This document shows, in pieces, positions 5,958-11,182 of a stretch of DNA of 11,182 nucleotides. The DNA is from JBBDRV01 sp040905285. Lineage in GTDB: Bacteria; Bacteroidota; Rhodothermia; Balneolales; Balneolaceae. The stretch is taken from NCBI GenBank assembly GCA_040905285.1, contig JBBDRV010000034.1:1-11182 (forward strand). The letters run 5' to 3'. Both the position numbers and the translations under genes were made by a program. How positions within the stretch are numbered: the first letter of the stretch is position 1; every line of letters begins with the position of its first letter. The notes beneath the pieces are model-generated. The model did no database searches. It saw only the letters and a list, made by a program, of their open reading frames with translations, and was not told where the DNA came from.

Positions 5958-7661
5958 CTACCTGGGACTGCTCCGGGTGATATTGATAAACTGCTGGTTG
6001 TCTACTTCCGGCCGGTTGTCGTAATTGGCAACCTGCAGGGTAGAGGCGTAGATCAGACGGGTGGTTCGCACAAGCTTGGGAAAGTCTACTTTATTTACGG
6101 AATCCCCGGGCCGGTGATAATCTTCATGCGTACCTGTAAAGAAAAATACGAACGGAACTTCCAGGCGGCCCAGATTCCAGTGGTCGCTTCGCCGATAGAA
6201 CTGATTCGGATCATTCAGATCATTGTATGAATAATCAAGCTCCATGTTAACGCTGGTACGGTTGGCCACGTGTACAAGGCTGTCAAGTTCCGAAGAGATA
6301 ATATCACCGCCGATTATAAAGATATAGTCCGTGTCTCCGGACTCTTCCCTTTCCGTGGTGCTTCGCCCGATCATATCGGCATTATAACTGGCTACCGTAT
6401 CTTCCAGGGGGAAAATGGGATGGTCGGAATAATACCTGGAACCCAGCAATCCCGACTCTTCAGCAGAAACATGAAGAAAGAGAATGCTTCTCCGGGGCTT
6501 CAGACCGTCCCCGGCTGCTTTTTGCAGGACATTGGCAATGGACATTAGTGCTACTGTGCCACTGCCGTTGTCATCCGCCCCATTATTGATAAAGTCTCCT
6601 GTCTGATCCGGATGGCTGATACCGATATGATCATAATGAGCGGTAAGGATAATTACTTCATCCCTGAGATCGGGATCACTTCCTTCCAGGAAGGCGGCGA
6701 TATTGTGACTTTCTACCTCCGTATTCCGGTTATAGGGCCGATAGTCGAGTAAAAACGGCAGTTGATAGGCACTAAACTCACTGAGACTATCAGTCAACTC
6801 CCTCCTCAGCTTTTCAAGCTCAGTAAAATTATCAAACTCCAGAATCTCTGTTGCCAGTTCAGGGCTGATCTGGAGATATCCTTTTGGATAAGCCCGCCGG
6901 GTAGCATTGCTGTCCATATATTTAAGGACAAAATTACGGGGTCTTGAAATCAGTCGGGAGTTAAGTTCTGTCAGGCTGTCAAACTGGTCCGGTGTTTCCC
7001 TCCCGATTACCAAAAGACCTTTTGCATTGTTACGGCTGGCAATATCTGAAAAACGCTGGTTATTATTTATGTCGGGATTGACCAGGGTATCCCCATCAAC
7101 AACATGAGGTATATCTTCGAACACCAGTACCCATTTATCTTCTAAATCAGCCCCTTCAAGATGGTTAACTCCATTCTGCTGGTCATTAATCCCGAATCCT
7201 GCAAATACAATTTCACCCCTTAGTGCCCGTGAGCCACCAAAAATTTGAATGTAGTCCGCTTGAGTGTCACTGGACGCCACCGAATGGTTGACAAGCAGCG
7301 TATCTGTACCCGTTCTGTATGTTCTGAAGACGAGACTGTCTTTTTGTTCGGCTATCAGATCAAAGGACTGGTAAAAGGTGCCGTCGTCACCTGCAGGGGT
7401 CAGTCCCAGATCAGAATAAAAACCGGCCAGGTAATCTGCGGCAATTTTCTGTCCCGGCATGGCCGTTTCCCGGCCTTTCAGGGAATCATGGGCGATCACA
7501 GAAAGATGCTCGTAAAGATAATCCTCTGTCACATACTCACTATAGGGCAGGAGCAAATTGTTCAGTTCAGAGGATGAGTGGCTGTCATCTGTTGACAGAT
7601 AACCAAGACAACCCCCTGTAAGAAATACAGCAACCGGGAAAAAGAGGAAAAGCGTTCTCAT
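5958..7661 (-). CDS. M28-family zinc aminopeptidase, putative lipoprotein
   Basis: A 567-residue exported metallopeptidase. Residues 1-17 form a signal sequence ending LTGG before C18, a loose lipobox, so lipid anchoring is probable but not certain. The middle (about 140-230, including IVFAGFGI and DKWVLVFEDIP) looks like a PA-type insert, common in M28 peptidases. The catalytic domain (about 318-545) has all expected ligands: H342 in TAHYDHIG, bridging D364 in NNGADDNGSG, the catalytic and metal-binding pair E401-E402 in SAEESGLLGS, D429 in NADMIGR and H516 in YHRPGDS. Such enzymes remove N-terminal residues from peptides using two zinc ions. Specificity cannot be read. It is the last gene of the - strand cluster, starting 14 bases after scpA. 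Its TAG stop is four bases from the stop of the convergent CHAT gene. Confidence 0.93.
   Translation of the reverse strand: MRTLFLFFPVAVFLTGGCLGYLSTDDSHSSSELNNLLLPYSEYVTEDYLYEHLSVIAHDSLKGRETAMPGQKIAADYLAGFYSDLGLTPAGDDGTFYQSFDLIAEQKDSLVFRTYRTGTDTLLVNHSVASSDTQADYIQIFGGSRALRGEIVFAGFGINDQQNGVNHLEGADLEDKWVLVFEDIPHVVDGDTLVNPDINNNQRFSDIASRNNAKGLLVIGRETPDQFDSLTELNSRLISRPRNFVLKYMDSNATRRAYPKGYLQISPELATEILEFDNFTELEKLRRELTDSLSEFSAYQLPFLLDYRPYNRNTEVESHNIAAFLEGSDPDLRDEVIILTAHYDHIGISHPDQTGDFINNGADDNGSGTVALMSIANVLQKAAGDGLKPRRSILFLHVSAEESGLLGSRYYSDHPIFPLEDTVASYNADMIGRSTTEREESGDTDYIFIIGGDIISSELDSLVHVANRTSVNMELDYSYNDLNDPNQFYRRSDHWNLGRLEVPFVFFFTGTHEDYHRPGDSVNKVDFPKLVRTTRLIYASTLQVANYDNRPEVDNQQFINITRSSPR
5960..5978 (+). 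terminator. Weak hairpin just after the TPR-CHAT stop
   Basis: Six bases after the CHAT stop, 5960-5966 can pair with 5972-5978 (seven pairs including two G-U, loop of five). No T-run follows on the + strand, so this is not a standard Rho-independent terminator. On the - strand two pairs become mismatches, although TTTT follows a few bases later. It also lies inside the last codons of the M28 gene, so it could be chance. Confidence 0.2.
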
Positions 7662-7675
7662 AAATCAATAGCATC

Positions 7676-8437
7676 TCAGATTGACGTTGACACACGGGGA
7701 TTATCGATGATTTCATCAACAGGCTTCAAATCAATATAAAAATCACTCGGATCGTCTTCCATAAAAAGGTTGATCTGCTGTTCTTTCAGCATTTCGAGTA
7801 TGGCGAGAAAAGTAACCACAACGGCAATTCTGCCTGTCAGCTTTTTACAGAGGTCCACAAAAGACAGTTTTCCGTTGTCCTGCAGGGATCGTAAAACAAA
7901 TTCGGCCTGATCCTCGATTGTATGACTTGCCTTTTCAACTCTGTGAAAGGTTTGGTCTCTTTTGATATCCGCAAGTACTTTCTGGAAGGCAGCCATCAGC
8001 TCAAACAGAGTCACATCCTTAAGGGCTTCACCGGAAGCTTTTTTTTCGACCTCATCTTCGTCATAAAACCCGCGGTAATAAACCTGGCGGGCCTCTTCAT
8101 CAATGACAGCCATCTTTTCAGCCATTTCCTTGAACCGCTTATATTCAAGCAGCTTCTGTACCAGTTCGTAGCGCGGATCGGTTTCATCCAGTTCCTCATC
8201 GTCACTCTCATCGCCGGGAAGCATCATTCTCGCCTTGATTGACATCAGCATGCTTGCCATAAGTATGAACTCACTCGCCACATCCAGATCGAGCTCTTCC
8301 ATTAAATGAATATACTCCAGGAATTCCCTGGTGATATGGGAAATGGGGATATCGTATATATCCAGTTCATCCCGCTTTATAAAGAAAAGGAGCAGATCCA
8401 GCGGGCCTTCGAAGTTTTTGAGATGTACTCTGTACAT
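7676..8437 (-). CDS. scpA: Segregation and condensation protein A (ScpA, kleisin)
   Basis: A 253-residue cytoplasmic kleisin that bridges the two heads of an SMC dimer and, with ScpB, forms the bacterial condensin. The family hallmarks are in order: N-terminal FEGPLDLLLFFI (9-20) followed by the ELDIYDIPI segment (24-32) that contacts SMC; the central AS.FI.MAS.L...KARMMLP stretch (54-74); an acidic linker (76-87); DPRYELVQKLLEYKRFKEMA (87-106); and the C-terminal winged-helix end with VTFLAILEMLKEQ (208-220). Length is typical. No scpB is visible in the window, though the two genes are often adjacent in other bacteria. It lies between exported peptidase genes on the same strand (72 bases after the M20 gene, 14 bases before the M28 gene), with no evident functional link. 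No Shine-Dalgarno precedes its ATG. Confidence 0.95.
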   Translation of the reverse strand: MYRVHLKNFEGPLDLLLFFIKRDELDIYDIPISHITREFLEYIHLMEELDLDVASEFILMASMLMSIKARMMLPGDESDDEELDETDPRYELVQKLLEYKRFKEMAEKMAVIDEEARQVYYRGFYDEDEVEKKASGEALKDVTLFELMAAFQKVLADIKRDQTFHRVEKASHTIEDQAEFVLRSLQDNGKLSFVDLCKKLTGRIAVVVTFLAILEMLKEQQINLFMEDDPSDFYIDLKPVDEIIDNPRVSTSI

Positions 8438-8490
8438 AGTTGGTATAGCCGTTTGGAGAAGATCGTAAAACAGAATCGAAAAAGGAAATT

Positions 8491-8517
8491 AAAAGCCGCA
8501 GGAGAATGGTTACCTGC
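8491..8517 (-). terminator. Weak hairpin with short T-run after the M20 gene
   Basis: Read on the - strand, GCAGG (8517-8513) can pair with CCTGC (8502-8498) around a 10-base loop, followed by GGCTTTT (8497-8491) and further T-rich sequence. The stem spans the M20 stop codon. Five pairs make this at best a partial terminator or attenuator in the 72-base gap before scpA. I see no clear promoter in that gap. Confidence 0.22.
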
Positions 8518-9832
8518 TTAACCCCGCCTCGCCCATCAGTATAAGAAACACTCTCTGAATACCTCTGGCCCCTGCATCATTGACCCACCACTCATCAAGG
8601 GAATGCGTGTTGCCGCTGTCTCCGCCCCCGCCGAGAGTTGCGGACGGTATGCCGAGAGAGATGGGTATATTCGAGTCTGTAGAAGAGCGCTGAAGTACCG
8701 GTTCATTGCCGAACTGTCTGGTGGCGGCTATGGAGCGCTGTATGAACGGGTTTGCGGAGTCTGTTTCACCGGAAGGCCGGTTGCCTATCATCTTGATATC
8801 CACAGTAAGCGGATCACCGGAACCCCTGCTGTCGTTGGCTTCATTCAACGCCGTCTTCACGGTTTCCTGAAGAATATCATCGATCTGCCGGAGCCGGTCC
8901 TGGTCGACAGAACGCAAATCCACTTCCATCCAGTTGGAGTAGGGAATGGAATTTACAGATGTGCCGCCGCCGATGCGGCCGACGTTGTAACTTGTCCGTG
9001 AACCCTGACCGACAAACCCTGAAGCTCTTTCGCCAAAATGATAGATGGCACGGCCCAGGGCGTGGGCAGGATTGGCCCTGCCGAAAGCTCCCCAGGAGTG
9101 TCCGCCCGGTCCCTCAAACGTGATCCGGTAACGGTGAGATCCCAGCGCCCGGCTGGTAATGGTTTCGGCGTTACTGCCGTCGATGGATATAAACGTGTCA
9201 ATGTCCGGACCGCCTTCACGGAAGAGATATTTTACACCCCGCAGATCGCCGATCCCCTCTTCTCCGACGGTTCCGATAAACAGGAGGTCGTGACTGGTCC
9301 GTATATTCAGTTCCTGCATGGTTTTGAGAATGGTCAGAACCGAGGTCAGGCCCCGTGCATCATCTGATATCCCGGGTGCAAAAAGGGTATCATTCCGAAC
9401 TTCGACAGTCACATTGGTACCTTCCGGAAAGACCGTGTCAAGATGGGCTGACAACACAATGGTCCGGTCACCATCCGTACCCGGCCGGTATCCGATAACA
9501 TTGCCCTCACGATCCACCTCAACGTTTTGGAGCCCGGTTCCCCGCATCATCTGTGCATATTTTTCGGCCCGGAGTCCTTCCATGAAAGGCGGAGCCGGTA
9601 TCTCATTCAGACTTATCTGATTTTGTACTGTCTGATGGTCAAAATCATCAATAAACCGAAAAGCTTCACGGATGAGGGGCAGTGCAGCGAGCGAATCCAT
9701 TTCCAAATGGTATCTGTTCTCATGGCTGTAGGAAGGCCGGTTTTCAGAGACGGACTGATGCTGTGTACTGCAACCTGCCACCGGACCGGAAAACAATAAC
9801 AATGATAAGAGGAATAGCTTGTATATACTCAT
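8510..9832 (-). CDS. M20-family metallopeptidase lipoprotein (PepT/ArgE-like)
   Basis: A 440-residue exported peptidase. The signal peptide ends in a textbook lipobox VAGC, with C21 as the lipidated residue, placing it on a membrane surface. The M20 active site is complete: H130 and D132 in SAHLDTVF, bridging D157 in GISDDARG, catalytic E191 and ligand E192 in GTVGEEGIGDL, D218 in SIDGS and H410 in GNTHSLDEW. The dimerisation (lid) domain falls at about 228-335, including the GPGGHSWGAFG stretch. It resembles tripeptidase and M20 di-/aminopeptidases, so it probably finishes digestion of short peptides; exact specificity is not readable. It starts three bases after the M14 stop (TAG-ACT-ATG), with AGGA about eight bases before the ATG, so it is probably translationally coupled. 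The gene is more G+C-rich than scpA or ftsY. Confidence 0.92.
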   Translation of the reverse strand: MSIYKLFLLSLLLFSGPVAGCSTQHQSVSENRPSYSHENRYHLEMDSLAALPLIREAFRFIDDFDHQTVQNQISLNEIPAPPFMEGLRAEKYAQMMRGTGLQNVEVDREGNVIGYRPGTDGDRTIVLSAHLDTVFPEGTNVTVEVRNDTLFAPGISDDARGLTSVLTILKTMQELNIRTSHDLLFIGTVGEEGIGDLRGVKYLFREGGPDIDTFISIDGSNAETITSRALGSHRYRITFEGPGGHSWGAFGRANPAHALGRAIYHFGERASGFVGQGSRTSYNVGRIGGGTSVNSIPYSNWMEVDLRSVDQDRLRQIDDILQETVKTALNEANDSRGSGDPLTVDIKMIGNRPSGETDSANPFIQRSIAATRQFGNEPVLQRSSTDSNIPISLGIPSATLGGGGDSGNTHSLDEWWVNDAGARGIQRVFLILMGEAGLSR

Positions 9833-9835
9833 AGT

Positions 9836-11182
9836 CTATTCCTGCTCTTCGCCCCCGGCTATTCTGAACGCCGGCTGAACCCCGGGAACACCTTCCGATG
9901 AAGACGCATAGACAGCGTTAAATACAAAGTTGAATGTAGCCCGGGGCTGGGCCCGGAACTGTGGCCGGAAACCGAGCAATACCACCTGGCCGTCACCAAG
10001 CCCTACGCGGACGGCGGAAGGTTTGTTACCGAGATAGGGTTCTTCGCCGAGGGCCCATCCGCTGAGAAGGATGTTGTCTTTGGCAAAACGTGCAAAAACT
10101 TCCACAGGCGGATCTTCAGCGCGATGATCTTCAGCTTCCGCCGGCTCGATCACTGAAAACGAACGGCTCTGGCTTCCTCCGCGGTCGACAAAGAATGCAG
10201 CTGTACCGGTCTGTATGCCGTAGGCAAACGGATGGTCGTTATCGACAGTCATTGCCACCAGTGATCCCGGAATATAAAAATCTTCCCTGGAGGCATTCCG
10301 CAGGTTGTTTTCAACGGGCAGGCCCAGATGATCGATTAGAAAGTCGGTGGAACCGTCCCAGCCGAGAATGGTCCCGCCGGATTCCGCAAATTTCTTCAGG
10401 GCCAGAGCGCCTTCGGCGCCAAGCCCGCCGGTGAATTCGTCAGGCTTTGTACCAGGCTCGTTTCCACGTAAAATCGAGCGGGAGGACTGGGCCGGGAGAA
10501 TTATAATGTCAAAATCCGCCAGCTCGCCGTTCCGGATGTCAGCGTCATGAAGCGAGCCGTAATTGAATCCGTAGTTGTCAAATACCCAGCGTGTCCATCC
10601 TTCGTCAATATTGGCAGTCCAGGATTGATACATTCCGATTTTTGGCGGATTAAGTTTGTAATAATCAATGTCCGGCAATCTGTCCAGGCCGGTGACAGTG
10701 ATTCCCAGATCAGCGGACAGGGGGTGGACAGCGTCATCTGAAGTTCCTCTTCTTTCGATGATAAAGGCACCCGGGCCAAAATCCCTGCCCTCGATTTGAA
10801 GCGGTTCAGCTGTCCTGTAAATGGTATGTCCTTCCGAAAGCATCCTGTTTACGACAACGGAAGACATGGCGGACCGGGATGGAATCAGATAGCCGAATTC
10901 TGCACTTCCCCCGATTCCTCCCGCAAACGGCTCAATCACCTCTGCGTGTTCTGCATCAACATCAAAAGGCTCATCCGCCCTGTCCACCTGCACTCCCATT
11001 TGCAGCGGCAGTGTCCAGCCGGCAAGGTCATAGGGAGGCTCCGGCGGACCATCCGGATAAAGGCGGCGTTCCGGATAAGACTGGGGTTCCATCATGTCCA
11101 GCAGATGAGGCCGGAATGCCTGACCGGCGTAAATTACATAACTGCTTTCCGGATAGCTCTTCCCGTTTGCGGAAAAATCTGA
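9836..11182 (-). CDS. M14-type zinc carboxypeptidase, C-terminal half (gene cut by window edge)
   Basis: The frame is open from the right edge to a TAG at 9836-9838, giving 448 visible residues. The first Met codon (11095) is not the start, because 29 further residues upstream continue the same conserved region (SSYVIYAGQAFRPHLLD). The stretch that follows, with YPERRLYPDGPPEPPYDLAGWTLP in visible residues 36-59, is characteristic of the tail of large (roughly 850-950 residue) exported M14-like peptidases of Bacteroidota and relatives. Visible residues about 180-290 (IGMYQSW; FDIIILPAQSS; FAESGGTILGWDG) look like a class I glutamine amidotransferase-like fold. The Zn-binding HxxE and His and the catalytic Glu of the M14 domain would be outside the window, so activity cannot be checked. 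It heads the visible - strand cluster and probably shares a transcript with the M20 gene. Confidence 0.82.
   Translation of the reverse strand, partial: SDFSANGKSYPESSYVIYAGQAFRPHLLDMMEPQSYPERRLYPDGPPEPPYDLAGWTLPLQMGVQVDRADEPFDVDAEHAEVIEPFAGGIGGSAEFGYLIPSRSAMSSVVVNRMLSEGHTIYRTAEPLQIEGRDFGPGAFIIERRGTSDDAVHPLSADLGITVTGLDRLPDIDYYKLNPPKIGMYQSWTANIDEGWTRWVFDNYGFNYGSLHDADIRNGELADFDIIILPAQSSRSILRGNEPGTKPDEFTGGLGAEGALALKKFAESGGTILGWDGSTDFLIDHLGLPVENNLRNASREDFYIPGSLVAMTVDNDHPFAYGIQTGTAAFFVDRGGSQSRSFSVIEPAEAEDHRAEDPPVEVFARFAKDNILLSGWALGEEPYLGNKPSAVRVGLGDGQVVLLGFRPQFRAQPRATFNFVFNAVYASSSEGVPGVQPAFRIAGGEEQE

Noticed and set aside
9836..11095. Complete 419-residue gene starting at the ATG at 11095
   Set aside because: The frame continues upstream to the window edge with 29 residues that belong to the same conserved M14-tail region, so the gene is truncated by the window.

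Overview
The window is compact, ordinary-looking bacterial chromosome with no RNA gene, mobile element, CRISPR array or long non-coding stretch; the largest gap between genes is 83 bases. It suggests a member of the Bacteroidota/FCB group, possibly Balneolota or Rhodothermota. The hints are the near absence of Shine-Dalgarno sequences before most genes, an exported TPR-CHAT protein whose predicted signal-peptide cleavage falls before a Gln, several secreted metallopeptidase lipoproteins, and the type of large M14 carboxypeptidase tail seen at the right edge. This placement rests on gene style, not on a marker gene.

Left part (1-1151): the end of an unrecognised gene, a small unrecognised acidic protein, and, converging on it, a Nudix hydrolase of the ADP-ribose pyrophosphatase kind. 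The two convergent genes share an 8-base palindrome that supplies both stop codons.

Middle (1235-5953, + strand): a CDP-alcohol phosphatidyltransferase (pgsA-like) is followed two bases later by ftsY, the signal recognition particle receptor, so a phospholipid-synthesis enzyme and the membrane-targeting GTPase are probably co-transcribed. After a 79-base gap comes a 1026-residue exported protein with an array of kinesin-light-chain-type TPRs and a C-terminal CHAT (caspase-like) protease domain with its His/Cys dyad intact. It is the most interesting gene here.

Right part (5958-11182, - strand), in order of transcription: the C-terminal half of an M14-type zinc carboxypeptidase (gene enters from the right edge), an M20-type metallopeptidase lipoprotein, the condensin subunit ScpA, and an M28-type aminopeptidase lipoprotein. 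Three exported metallopeptidases of different families thus flank a cytoplasmic chromosome-segregation gene. The peptidases probably work on extracellular or periplasmic peptides; ScpA looks like a passenger. The M14 and M20 genes are clearly richer in G+C than the rest of the window.
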